From positions 868,001 through 932,000 of the forward strand of contig NZ_CP009458.1 of the NCBI RefSeq assembly GCF_000758305.1: a DNA stretch of 64,000 nucleotides, in the 5' to 3' direction. The notes under the pieces are model-generated. The model did not search any database, had not been told where the DNA came from, and saw nothing but the letters and a program-made list of their open reading frames with translations. The stretch is from Cedecea neteri. Lineage in GTDB: Bacteria > Pseudomonadota > Gammaproteobacteria > Enterobacterales > Enterobacteriaceae. A program made the translations under genes and the position numbers. Below, piece after piece: positions 1 to 8,073 of this stretch; the first letter of the stretch is position 1; every line of letters starts with the position of its first letter.

Positions 1-1
1 G

Positions 2-1195
2 GCTCGTTCAGCGGCAGTCATCCCGCTTTCTGCCCAGGCTCAGGCCTTTGCCAGAGTGGGCGAGCAGCTAAAAACGCTGGCGCCGAAGCCGTTTGCCGTC
101 TCCGTGCCGGTTGGCGACACGGCCCCGGACGACGTGTGGCGCAGGCTAGGCAACCGCATTCGGGCGCGGGGCGCCGGTGCCCCGTCGGGCTATGCCGACC
201 CGCAAGGCGTTCTGGTTCTGCGCGAGGCTATCTGTGAATACGTCAGAAAATCACGTTCGGTGCGCTGTACCCCGGAGCAGGTCATCATTACCTCCGGCAA
301 CCAGCACGGCCTGTACCTGACGCTGCAAATCCTGTTGGAGGCTGGCGATGCCGTCTGGATGGAAGAGCCGGGCTACCCGGGGGCGACCTCGCTGTTTGAG
401 ACCATGTTTCGCGACCGCAACATGGTCAGAGTCACCGTGGACGACGAAGGGCTGGACGTTGAGCTGGGGAAAAAGCTGGCCCCCAACGCCCGCGCTGCGT
501 TTGTCACGCCCTCGCACCAATATCCGTTAGGCATGCCGCTCAGCATGTCGCGCCGAGCCGCATTGCTGGAATGGGCGCAGGCCAACCAGGCCTGGATCAT
601 TGAAGACGACTACGACAGCGAGATGCGCTATGCGGGCCACCCGTTCCCGGCGCTGCAGGGCCTGGGGCCGGAGAACGTTATCTATCTCGGCACCTTCAGC
701 AAAATCCTCTTCCCGTCGCTGCGCCTCGGCTACGCCGTGGTCCCTAAGCAGCTGGTTTCCGCCTTCTGCGGGGCGCGAATTCTGATGGACAGGCAGCCGC
801 CGGGGGCCGACCAACACGTGCTGGCGAGCTTTATTTCAGAAGGGCATCTCGACCGCCACCTGCGCAAAATGCGTGGTGTTTATGCCGAAAAACGCCGCGT
901 GTTAATGGTGGCAGTAGAACAATACATTTCCCCAGACGTGGCCTGGCTGCAGCCCTGCGACCAGGGCATGCACATGGTGCTCTGGCTGCGCCATGGCCTG
1001 GACGACCATCAGGTTGTGGAGCGGGCAATGCAGGCCGGAATCGCCGTTCGCGCGGTGTCGCACATGTTTACGCCTGAAAAACAGAAGTCCGGCATTCTGC
1101 TGGGCCTCGGCGGCTACAGCGACGAAGAGATCGTTCGCGCCGTGCAGCGTCTGAATGAAGTGCTATGCTCAAGTGCATCCCTGATTACGCCATAA
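2..1195 (+). CDS. MocR/PdxR-type regulator, 3' part
   Basis: The frame is open from base 2, so the 5' end of the gene lies outside the window. The visible ~397 residues form a class I aminotransferase-like domain: substrate-loop region with SGYADPQG, the EDDYDSEMRY segment, and the PLP-lysine context GTFSKILFPSLRLGY. In MocR regulators this domain follows an N-terminal GntR winged helix and binds PLP or an amino-acid adduct as effector. The GntR domain is not seen because of the window edge, so a free-standing aminotransferase cannot be excluded, but the SKILFPSLRLGY style and the C-terminal length fit MocR proteins. The product would be a cytoplasmic DNA-binding regulator. The target is unknown; the EamA exporter downstream is a possible one, since MocR genes often sit beside transporters. 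Confidence 0.8.
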   Translation, partial: ARSAAVIPLSAQAQAFARVGEQLKTLAPKPFAVSVPVGDTAPDDVWRRLGNRIRARGAGAPSGYADPQGVLVLREAICEYVRKSRSVRCTPEQVIITSGNQHGLYLTLQILLEAGDAVWMEEPGYPGATSLFETMFRDRNMVRVTVDDEGLDVELGKKLAPNARAAFVTPSHQYPLGMPLSMSRRAALLEWAQANQAWIIEDDYDSEMRYAGHPFPALQGLGPENVIYLGTFSKILFPSLRLGYAVVPKQLVSAFCGARILMDRQPPGADQHVLASFISEGHLDRHLRKMRGVYAEKRRVLMVAVEQYISPDVAWLQPCDQGMHMVLWLRHGLDDHQVVERAMQAGIAVRAVSHMFTPEKQKSGILLGLGGYSDEEIVRAVQRLNEVLCSSASLITP

Positions 1196-1214
1196 ACCTG
1201 GCAGGAGCCTGATT

Positions 1215-1820
1215 ATGCTGACCTATTTAGATAAAGATGAACCTGAAGAAAGCGCCACCCCCGCCAACGCGTCAGGGCTGATGCAGCAAAAAATGCTGGA
1301 TTCCCGCTCGATTATTATCTCCGGTGAAATCACTCAGGCGATCACCAAAGAGGTGGTTGCCCAGCTTTTGCTGCTGCAAAGCATCAACGACAAACCCATT
1401 AAGCTGTACCTCAACAGCCAGGGCGGCCACGTTGAGGCGGCGGACACCATTCATGACGTGATCAAATTCATCAAGCCGGAAGTCCATATCATCGGTACCG
1501 GCTGGGTTGCCAGCGCCGGGATCACCATCTTCCTCGCGGCAGACAAAAAACACCGCTATTCGCTGCCAAACACGCGCTTTATGATCCACCAGCCGCTGGG
1601 CGGCGTGCGCGGCCAGGCCACGGACATTGAGATCGAAGCCAGAGAGATCATTCGCATGCACGATCGCGTGAACAAGATGATCGCCGAGGCCACCGGCCAG
1701 CCGCTGGAGAAGGTGAAGCAGGATACCGATCGCAACTACTGGATGTCGCCGAAAGAAGCCATCGACTACGGCATTGTCGGCAAAGTCATTACCAGCTTCT
1801 CCGAGCTGAATATCGACTAA
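1215..1820 (+). CDS. ClpP-family serine peptidase paralogue
   Basis: This 201-residue protein has the ClpP fold signature. The catalytic triad can be placed at Ser100 (GWVASAG), His125 (MIHQPLGG) and Asp172 (QDTDRN), the same spacing as in ClpP. Family members assemble into a barrel and degrade substrates fed by Clp ATPases. The nucleophile elbow reads GWVASAG rather than GQAASMG of housekeeping ClpP, and no clpX or clpA lies nearby, so this is an additional paralogue rather than the clpP-clpX-lon locus gene. A good Shine-Dalgarno (AGGAG) precedes the ATG, and a hairpin terminator follows. It starts 19 bases after the MocR stop and may be co-transcribed with it. Which ATPase it uses cannot be told. 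Confidence 0.88.
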   Translation: MLTYLDKDEPEESATPANASGLMQQKMLDSRSIIISGEITQAITKEVVAQLLLLQSINDKPIKLYLNSQGGHVEAADTIHDVIKFIKPEVHIIGTGWVASAGITIFLAADKKHRYSLPNTRFMIHQPLGGVRGQATDIEIEAREIIRMHDRVNKMIAEATGQPLEKVKQDTDRNYWMSPKEAIDYGIVGKVITSFSELNID

Positions 1821-1828
1821 CGCCTGAG

Positions 1829-1855
1829 AAACCGCCTTCACCGGCGGTTTTTCTT
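1829..1855. terminator. intrinsic terminator, convergent genes
   Basis: An 8-bp perfect stem (AAACCGCC / GGCGGTTT, 6-base loop) is followed by a T-rich tract. It lies between the ClpP paralogue and the convergent EamA gene and can serve the plus-strand gene. Confidence 0.85.
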
Positions 1856-1856
1856 T

Positions 1857-2759
1857 CTAGCGAGAAAAGCGCTTAGCGCCGAACACGCAAACCAGCACGC
1901 CAAGCATCACGGCGATCATCGACGTATGCACTTCTTCATGAAGCAGCAGCCCGGCAAGCAACAGGCCAAAGAAGGGCTGCAGCAATTGAAGCTGTCCGAC
2001 AGCGGCAATCCCGCCCAGCGCCAGGCCGCGATACCAGAAAATAAACCCTATCCACATGCTGAACAGCGACACGTAACCGAGCGCGAGCCATGCCTGAGGG
2101 CTGATGGCGGCTCCCGCAGCCGGAACGGTAAAAACAGCAGCCAGGGCGCTAAGCGGCAAAGAAATCACTAACGCCCACGAAATCACCTGCCAGTCGCCCA
2201 ACCGCCGGGTCAACACCGCCCCTTCGGCATAGCCCAGCCCGCACAGCGCAATCGCCCCCAGCATCAACGCATCGCCCTGCCAGCCGCTGACCGAACAGTG
2301 GCTTAGCGCAAAACCCGCCACCAGCGCAGCACCCGCCAGAGAAAACAGCCAAAAAGCTGCTTTTGGCCTTTCTCCTCCTCGCAACACGCCAAAACAGGCT
2401 GTCGCCAGTGGCAGCAAGCCGATGTAGACCAGCGAGTGTGCCGAGGTCGTGTGCTGCAAAGCCAGGGCCGTTAGCAGCGGGAACCCCAGCACCACGCCGA
2501 TAGCCACCAGCCCGAGTGGCAACCAGTCTTCTCGCTGCGGCCGTGGCTGCCGCAAAATCAGCAGCGCTCCGGCCGCCAGCAGCGCCGCAAGCGTGGCCCG
2601 TATTGCCGTCAGAAAAAGAGGATCAAGCTCCAGCACCGCAACGCGCGTGGCTGGCAGCGAGCCGCTAAAAATAAGCATCCCCAAAAAGCCGCTGATCCAG
2701 CCTCGGGTTTGCGGGTGAGCTGTCGGCTGATTTAGCGGCAACGTGCTTTTGTTGTGCAT
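1857..2759 (-). CDS. EamA/DMT-superfamily transporter
   Basis: The 300-residue inner-membrane protein has about ten hydrophobic helices arranged as two EamA repeats (roughly residues 22-150 and 165-295). The family exports metabolites such as amino acids or takes up small solutes; the substrate cannot be read from the sequence. The N-terminal 20 residues are polar, then the first helix (GWISGFLGMLIFSGSLPATR) starts. The gene is convergent with the ClpP paralogue and stands alone on its strand. Its position close to a MocR regulator, a common pairing for DMT exporters, suggests but does not prove regulation by that protein. Confidence 0.85.
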   Translation of the reverse strand: MHNKSTLPLNQPTAHPQTRGWISGFLGMLIFSGSLPATRVAVLELDPLFLTAIRATLAALLAAGALLILRQPRPQREDWLPLGLVAIGVVLGFPLLTALALQHTTSAHSLVYIGLLPLATACFGVLRGGERPKAAFWLFSLAGAALVAGFALSHCSVSGWQGDALMLGAIALCGLGYAEGAVLTRRLGDWQVISWALVISLPLSALAAVFTVPAAGAAISPQAWLALGYVSLFSMWIGFIFWYRGLALGGIAAVGQLQLLQPFFGLLLAGLLLHEEVHTSMIAVMLGVLVCVFGAKRFSR

Positions 2760-3046
2760 AACGGCTCCAGGCCTTCAAATTGGCTTTCCATTCTGCGCAA
2801 TCGCCACCCGGCAAACAGATCCACAATGAACAAGAATCACCAGGCCAGCAAAAAAACCATCCACCAAAGAAGAAAATCTATCTCGCCAGTCAAGATTAAG
2901 TCATTTGTTAACCCTCACGCTGATTCACATAATGCGCCAACACGGAGAGGCAAGCGGCAGCCTTTTTCTTCTTCGTTCTGCCGCCTGTTCCTCCTTCATT
3001 TCCGCTCGTGCAACGGCATGAGCCACACAAAAAGAGGCAGTGAACC

Positions 3047-3328
3047 ATGGCTTATTTGCAAATCACCCTTGATATCAGCGCGCAGAATCGCGCCGCAGCC
3101 GCGGGCGTTTACCAGCAGTACAAAGCAGCTTTCCTGACCACCATCGACGGTGCAGTCTCCAAAGAACTGCTGATCCGCGAGCAGGACGTCCAGGTGCTGC
3201 ACGGCTTTAACACCGCCGCCCAGGCCGAAGCCTATCTGGATTCTGAATTGTTTATCCGCGACGTGGTTGAAGCACTGAAGCCATTCCTGAATGCCGCCCC
3301 GGAAGTCCGCATTTATAACGTCGCCTGA
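3047..3328 (+). CDS. small ABM/dimeric barrel-like protein
   Basis: A 93-residue cytoplasmic protein preceded by a GAGG ribosome site. Its size and alternating strand-helix pattern resemble antibiotic-biosynthesis-monooxygenase-like dimeric alpha-beta barrels, but I see no diagnostic motif, so this is a weak assignment. It is first in a run of three same-strand genes: the AhpD-like protein begins 20 bases downstream, followed by the alcohol dehydrogenase. That context suggests a role in quinone, peroxide or carbonyl detoxification. It could equally be a small protein of unknown fold. Confidence 0.6.
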   Translation: MAYLQITLDISAQNRAAAAGVYQQYKAAFLTTIDGAVSKELLIREQDVQVLHGFNTAAQAEAYLDSELFIRDVVEALKPFLNAAPEVRIYNVA

Positions 3329-3348
3329 GATTAACTGAAGAGGTTTAT

Positions 3349-3693
3349 ATGTTGCTGAACTGGAATGAACATCGCGAAGAATTACTGGGTGTGGTGGGTG
3401 ATTACGCGAAGCTGCAGCCGGAGTTTATGAAAGGGCTGATGAAGATGGACGCGGGCGCTTCCGCCATGGGCCACCTGGACGCCAAAACCCACGAGCTGAT
3501 TGCGCTGGCGGTGGCGATCACCACCCGCTGCGACGGCTGCCTGTCGGTGCACGTTAAAGCCGCCGCAAAACACGGCGCAACCCGGGAAGAGATTGCCGAA
3601 GCGCTGGCGGTCGCCATTTCTCTGAACACCGGGGCGGCACTGACCTATACCGCTCACGCCCTGGACGCGTTCGACGCGCTGCCAAAAGCCTGA
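3349..3693 (+). CDS. carboxymuconolactone decarboxylase/AhpD-like protein
   Basis: The 114-residue protein carries the CMD-family signature TRCDGCLSVH, a CxxC pair with a histidine three residues later, preceded by a helix that contains the conserved ELIALAVA stretch. AhpD-type members use the CxxC pair as a thiol peroxidase or disulfide reductase centre and form oligomers of helical subunits. The protein lacks the longer decarboxylase features, so a redox role is more likely than decarboxylation. It lies 20 bases after the preceding small gene, with its own AGAGG site, and is followed by a terminator hairpin that separates it from the dehydrogenase. Confidence 0.87.
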   Translation: MLLNWNEHREELLGVVGDYAKLQPEFMKGLMKMDAGASAMGHLDAKTHELIALAVAITTRCDGCLSVHVKAAAKHGATREEIAEALAVAISLNTGAALTYTAHALDAFDALPKA

Positions 3694-3700
3694 GCCTAGG

Positions 3701-3730
3701 CGGCATCCTTTCTGAGGGTGCCGTTTTTTT
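3701..3730 (+). terminator. intrinsic terminator before ADH gene
   Basis: An 8-bp stem (CGGCATCC / GGGTGCCG, one G-T pair) is followed directly by eight T residues. The ribosome site of the next gene lies immediately after it, so termination here would have to be partial, or the dehydrogenase must have another promoter. Confidence 0.85.
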
Positions 3731-3746
3731 TCACCGGAGAAAGCAA

Positions 3747-4763
3747 ATGACCTACAAAGCGATGCAGGCCAGCGGCAACGGCAGCCTGGAGCTTGTCGAA
3801 CGCCCCATACCTGAACCTGGCGCAGGCGAAGTGCTGATAAAAATAGAAGCCTGCGGCATCTGTGGTGCTGACGGCGGCGTTATCGACGGCACGGAAAAAA
3901 ACGTGGCTTACCCGCGTGTGCCGGGGCATGAAGTTGTCGGCACGCTGATGAAACTCGGCAGCGGCGTACCGTCTGGACTGCGTGTTGGGCAGCGGGTTGG
4001 CGTCGGCAGACTTGGCGGGCACTGCAATGAATGCGATTCCTGCCGTCGCGGCGAGTTCACGCTTTGCAGCCATCAACCGGTCGTCGGCAGTTCGCAGGAC
4101 GGTGGCTATGCCGAAATGATGCTGGCGAAAGCGACCGGCCTTGTGGCAATCCCGGATGCGCTAAGCGCAGTGGCCGCCGCGCCGCTGCTTTGTGCCGGAA
4201 TAGCCACCTTTAACGCGGTGCGTAAATCAGGCGCTCAGCCCGGCGACAGCATCGCGATCCTCGGCATTGGCGGCTTAGGCCACCTTGCCGTGCAATATGC
4301 CGCCAAAATGGGCTTCCGGGTTATCGCCATCGGGCGCGGAGGCGATAAAGCACCTGCCGCGCTGGCGCTGGGTGCCAGCGATTATCTCGACAGCAGCCTG
4401 GGCAATCCTGCCGAAGCGCTGAAAAAGCTCGGCGGCGTAAAAGCGATCGTCACCACGGTCACGGACAATGCTATCGCGTCCTCTCTGTTGCCCGCCCTGC
4501 AACCCAAAGGCAAGCTGATGGTGCTCGGGGTCGGCCAGCAGCCGCTCATGCTTTCTCCGGGTATGCTGGTTGGCCGGGAGCTGTCCGTCGAAGGTTCACT
4601 GACCGGCACGCCGTATGAAACGGAAAGCGCCCTGCGTTTTAGCCTGCTGAACAACGTGCGACCGATGACGGAAATATTCCCGCTGGCGCAGGCCAACGAA
4701 GCATGGCAAAAAATGAAGTCCGGCAAGGCACGATTCCGCATAGTGCTGACGATGGAAAACTAG
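3747..4763 (+). CDS. zinc-dependent alcohol dehydrogenase
   Basis: This 338-residue medium-chain dehydrogenase/reductase should oxidise an alcohol or reduce an aldehyde with NAD(P). The catalytic zinc site is marked by CGICGADG and GHEVVG. The four-cysteine structural zinc site is present (CNECDSCRRGEFTLC). The Rossmann motif GIGGLGHLAVQYA lies near residue 174. The substrate is unknown. It follows the AhpD-like gene on the same strand and may complete a small detoxification cluster, although a terminator sits between them. The start at the ATG preceded by GGAGA is well supported. Confidence 0.9.
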   Translation: MTYKAMQASGNGSLELVERPIPEPGAGEVLIKIEACGICGADGGVIDGTEKNVAYPRVPGHEVVGTLMKLGSGVPSGLRVGQRVGVGRLGGHCNECDSCRRGEFTLCSHQPVVGSSQDGGYAEMMLAKATGLVAIPDALSAVAAAPLLCAGIATFNAVRKSGAQPGDSIAILGIGGLGHLAVQYAAKMGFRVIAIGRGGDKAPAALALGASDYLDSSLGNPAEALKKLGGVKAIVTTVTDNAIASSLLPALQPKGKLMVLGVGQQPLMLSPGMLVGRELSVEGSLTGTPYETESALRFSLLNNVRPMTEIFPLAQANEAWQKMKSGKARFRIVLTMEN

Positions 4764-4860
4764 CAGCCAGTTTTTAATTAAAAAATTTTCTGCCTGATTT
4801 TCAGTCTCGCGTGACCTCTCTGAAGCAGTACTTCTTGTGACTCACCTTCAGGGATACATC

Positions 4861-7413
4861 ATGACGATAAAAAATAACGGAAAGGCTACGGCCATTTCCG
4901 ACGCGAGCCAACCTGCACAGCTCCCTCGCGCCCCGCTTGCGTCTGGCATCGCCTTATCCGGCCTGCTGGCGCTGGCCGCCGGTTTACCCACGTTTTCCTG
5001 GGCGGCAGAAGCCACCTCAGCCACCAGCCAGGCATTTTCCGTGCCTGCCGGGCCTTTGAGCGGCGCTCTGCAAACGCTGGCGAATGACGCCAACGTAATG
5101 CTGGTCTTCACCCCGGATCAAACGTCAAATAAAACGACCTCCGGTCTCAAAGGGACTTATTCCGTACAAAGCGCGTTTGATCATCTGCTGGCGGGCAGCG
5201 GCCTGAAAGCCGTGCGCGACGGCAATAGCTATCGGCTTGTTTCTCTGCCGACAGCCCCCGGCGAGACCGCGCCGATTCTTGTGCCGGAGCTTTCCGTGCT
5301 CAGCGGCCTGGATGATAGCGTCGTGGCCGGGCGCTCAACGCTGAAAAAAGAGAATATCGAGCGCATTCAGGCCGATAACGTCGCCGCCCTGCTGGATAAG
5401 CTGCCGGGTGTCTCTTCCGCGGGTTCACCGCGTCCGGGCGGGCAAAGCCTGAATATCTGGGGCATGGGCGGCATGGAAGACATCAAAGTGACGCTGGACG
5501 GCGCGCCCAAAGGGTTTGAGAAGTATCGCCAGGGCTCGGTATTTATCGAGCCAGAGCTCATCAAACAGATCGACGTCGATAAGGGTCCGTTTAACCTCGC
5601 CAACGGCAACGGTGGCTTCGGCGGCAGCATTAAAATCGTCACCAAAGACGCGGCCGACCTCTTACAGCCCGGTGAAAACTTTGGCGGTATGCTGAAGTAC
5701 GGTTTCCACACCAACGACAACCAGAATATTTACAGCGGCGCGCTGTACGGCAGAACGCCGGAAGGCTTTGCCGACGGCATGCTCTACGCCAGCAAACGAG
5801 ACGGCGGCAATATTACCCGCCCGGACGGCACGCACTTTGATTATTCCGCTAACCGGCAGGGGACCTGGCTTGCCAAAACCAATCTCTACCTGACCGACGC
5901 ACAGACGCTGACGCTTTCAGCCATGCATTCGGAATCCACCGGCTGGCAGCCCTTCGCCGCCAAGCGGGACGACATCGCCGCCCCGAGTCAGGCGGATGTC
6001 AACAAATACGGGTTAGACGAAGCCTGGCGCAGGAAGCTGGTGTACCGCAACCAGACCGACGAAAACTACTCCGTGAAGTGGAACCTGGCCCCGGCGGACA
6101 AGCCCTGGCTGGATTTGACGCTGAATTACGCATACTCCAAAACCAAACAGCATGATACCCGCCCCGACTCCGCCGGAGCCTCCAGCTTCCTGGGCTCGCT
6201 CGGCAATGAGAGCTGGGTGGATTACAAAGACAATCTGGTGGAGGTCAGCAACAAGAGCCGCTTCAGTACCGGGCCGGTGGATCACCTGCTGGAAATCGGC
6301 GCAAGCTGGCATAAAAACCAACGCGATGCGCTGATGTACTATCCGGGCTACAAGAAAAACGCCGCCTACAACTACGGCTACTTCCAGCCGTATTACATGC
6401 CCGCCGGAGAGCAGCAAACGCGCGGCCTGTATCTGCAGGACAGCATGACGCTCGGCAGCGTTACCGTGACGCCGGGCGTGCGCTACGACAGCGTCACCAA
6501 CACCGGCGAGCCAAACATCGCCCGGATGTACAACAGCAGCGATCCTAAAGTCGGCCACGACTACAGCAGCAAAAGCTACCACGGCTTTACGCCTGCACTT
6601 GGGCTGGTCTGGAAGGCCACGCCGAATGTATCGCTGTTTGCCGATGTGACCCGCACGTGGCGAGCGCCGACCATTGATGAGCAGTACACCGTGCAGTACG
6701 CGCTGTCTAACGTGTCCGGCTCCAGCCGCGACCTGAAAGTGGAAACCATCAACAGCGTTCGCGGCGGGATGATCCTGAACTTCAACAATCTGCTGGCGGA
6801 CGACGACAGCGTACAGATTCGTACCACGCTATTCCGCAACCGCGGCAAAGACGAAATCTTCTACCGCCGCGGCGTGCTGTGCGAGGCGCAGTCGGTGAAA
6901 AGTGGCGCTAACTGCGGTTCTCCGCTGTCGAACTACCGCAACCTGCCGGGCTACACCATCCAGGGCCTGGAGATTGAATCGTTTTACGACAGCCGCCGTA
7001 TCTTCGGCAGCTTCTCCTTCTCCACCATCCGTGGGCAGCGTGACGCTTCCCCGCGCGACCCGTGGGGCAACCAAACCTGGATCGCAGAAATTCCGCCGGT
7101 CACCGCCCACACCACGCTGGGCGTAAAAGCCCCGGAGTGGAACATGACGTTCGGCTGGACCATGGACATGGTGCGTAAACAGGACCGCTCCCCGCAGGAT
7201 GGCGACCCGTTAGCGGGCATCTGGGCGCTGCCAAAAACCAGCGGCTACGCGCTGCAGGGCCTGTTTGCCTCCTGGCAGCCGGAGCAGGTGAAAGGCATGG
7301 AAGCCCGCATTGCCGTCGACAACTTGTTTAACACTGACTACTACCCGTATCTGGGTGAATCCGTGTCCGGTATTGGCCGCAACTTCAAACTGAGCATTTC
7401 ACAGAAGTTCTAA
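4861..7413 (+). CDS. TonB-dependent heme receptor (HasR-like)
   Basis: The outer-membrane receptor (850 residues from the chosen ATG, which has AGGGA upstream; a GTG 24 bases earlier is possible) has a signal peptide ending near SWAA. It then has an STN signalling domain (about residues 55-130), a plug domain (about 155-270, with LDKLPGVSSAG) and a 22-strand barrel ending in the aromatic C-terminus KF. The segment TRTWRAPTIDEQY matches the FRAP-type motif of heme/hemoglobin receptors. The STN domain implies signalling to an anti-sigma factor, and the sigma and anti-sigma genes follow at once. The arrangement resembles the Serratia Has locus, but no hemophore hasA or its exporter is seen. The ligand is inferred, not proven. 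Confidence 0.88.
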   Translation: MTIKNNGKATAISDASQPAQLPRAPLASGIALSGLLALAAGLPTFSWAAEATSATSQAFSVPAGPLSGALQTLANDANVMLVFTPDQTSNKTTSGLKGTYSVQSAFDHLLAGSGLKAVRDGNSYRLVSLPTAPGETAPILVPELSVLSGLDDSVVAGRSTLKKENIERIQADNVAALLDKLPGVSSAGSPRPGGQSLNIWGMGGMEDIKVTLDGAPKGFEKYRQGSVFIEPELIKQIDVDKGPFNLANGNGGFGGSIKIVTKDAADLLQPGENFGGMLKYGFHTNDNQNIYSGALYGRTPEGFADGMLYASKRDGGNITRPDGTHFDYSANRQGTWLAKTNLYLTDAQTLTLSAMHSESTGWQPFAAKRDDIAAPSQADVNKYGLDEAWRRKLVYRNQTDENYSVKWNLAPADKPWLDLTLNYAYSKTKQHDTRPDSAGASSFLGSLGNESWVDYKDNLVEVSNKSRFSTGPVDHLLEIGASWHKNQRDALMYYPGYKKNAAYNYGYFQPYYMPAGEQQTRGLYLQDSMTLGSVTVTPGVRYDSVTNTGEPNIARMYNSSDPKVGHDYSSKSYHGFTPALGLVWKATPNVSLFADVTRTWRAPTIDEQYTVQYALSNVSGSSRDLKVETINSVRGGMILNFNNLLADDDSVQIRTTLFRNRGKDEIFYRRGVLCEAQSVKSGANCGSPLSNYRNLPGYTIQGLEIESFYDSRRIFGSFSFSTIRGQRDASPRDPWGNQTWIAEIPPVTAHTTLGVKAPEWNMTFGWTMDMVRKQDRSPQDGDPLAGIWALPKTSGYALQGLFASWQPEQVKGMEARIAVDNLFNTDYYPYLGESVSGIGRNFKLSISQKF

Positions 7414-7422
7414 GACCTTACC

Positions 7423-7446
7423 CGCAGCGCCAGCCCTGGCGCTGCG
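7423..7446 (+). terminator. strong hairpin after receptor gene
   Basis: Perfect 11-bp inverted repeat (CGCAGCGCCAG / CTGGCGCTGCG) 9 bases after the receptor stop, followed by a short T-rich stretch. It should end or stabilise the receptor transcript and separates it from the Fur-controlled sigma gene. Confidence 0.7.
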
Positions 7447-7487
7447 TTCTCGTTGCCCGCAAAAATACATTAATACTTCGCAATCTC

Positions 7488-7533
7488 TTGACATAAAAAT
7501 AGAGAAATGAAAATAATAATGATTATCATTTCA
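7488..7533 (+). promoter_or_regulatory. promoter with Fur box for sigma operon
   Basis: A TTGACA hexamer at 7488-7493 is followed about 18 bases later by AATAAT. Overlapping this -10 region is the palindrome AATGATTATCATT (7518-7530), the core of the Fur consensus; the 19-base box at 7515-7533 matches at 14 positions by eye. Iron-bound Fur is therefore expected to repress the sigma/anti-sigma/TonB genes. No comparable box is seen before the receptor gene, as expected if the receptor is activated through the sigma factor. Confidence 0.8.
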
Positions 7534-7575
7534 ATATTTATCACGCCCTGATACCGATCAATGGTGAGTCACATC

Positions 7576-8073
7576 ATGTCCCGTTCCCAACAGGTTGCGC
7601 AGCAGCTTTACTGCGATCATCAGCGCTGGCTTTACCACTGGCTTCGCAATAAAGTCGGCTGCCCGGAACAGGCGCAGGATCTGACGCAGGACACCTTTAT
7701 TAATATTCTGGTCAGTCCCGATCTGGCCTCCATTCGCCAGCCACGCCCTTTTCTTGCCACGGTCGCCAGACGGCTGATTGCCAACCATTATCGCCGCAAG
7801 AAAATCGAAGAGGCCTGGCTGGAGGCGCTGGCGACTCAGCCGGAAATGGAACACCCTTCCCCTGAAACCCGGCTGTTGATTCTGGAAGTGCTGGAACAGA
7901 TTGATGCGGCGCTGGACGGCCTGCCGCCGCAGGTGCGGGAAGCCTTTTTGCTGGCCCACTTGCAGGGGATGCGCTATAGCGATATCGCCGAGCGCCTGCG
8001 CGTTTCCAGCAGCTCCGTGAAGCAGTATCTCCAGCGCGCCAACCTGCACTGTTTCTTCGCGCTCAGCTCATGA
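7576..8073 (+). CDS. FecI-type ECF sigma factor
   Basis: A 165-residue ECF sigma factor. Region 2 is visible around residues 10-75 (QAQDLTQDTFINIL, then ARRLIANHYRR), and the region 4 helix-turn-helix near residues 110-160 (LPPQVREAFLLAHLQGMRYSDIAERLRVSSSSVKQYL). FecI/HasI proteins direct RNA polymerase to the promoter of the cognate TonB receptor when its ligand is bound. I prefer the ATG at 7576, which has GGTGAG upstream, over the ATG at 7561, which lacks a ribosome site. The gene overlaps the anti-sigma gene by four bases (ATGA). Confidence 0.9.
   Translation: MSRSQQVAQQLYCDHQRWLYHWLRNKVGCPEQAQDLTQDTFINILVSPDLASIRQPRPFLATVARRLIANHYRRKKIEEAWLEALATQPEMEHPSPETRLLILEVLEQIDAALDGLPPQVREAFLLAHLQGMRYSDIAERLRVSSSSVKQYLQRANLHCFFALSS

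Noticed and set aside
2754..3137. 127-codon frame between the EamA gene and the ABM-like gene
   Set aside because: No ribosome site, basic low-quality composition, and it overlaps the real gene at 3047.
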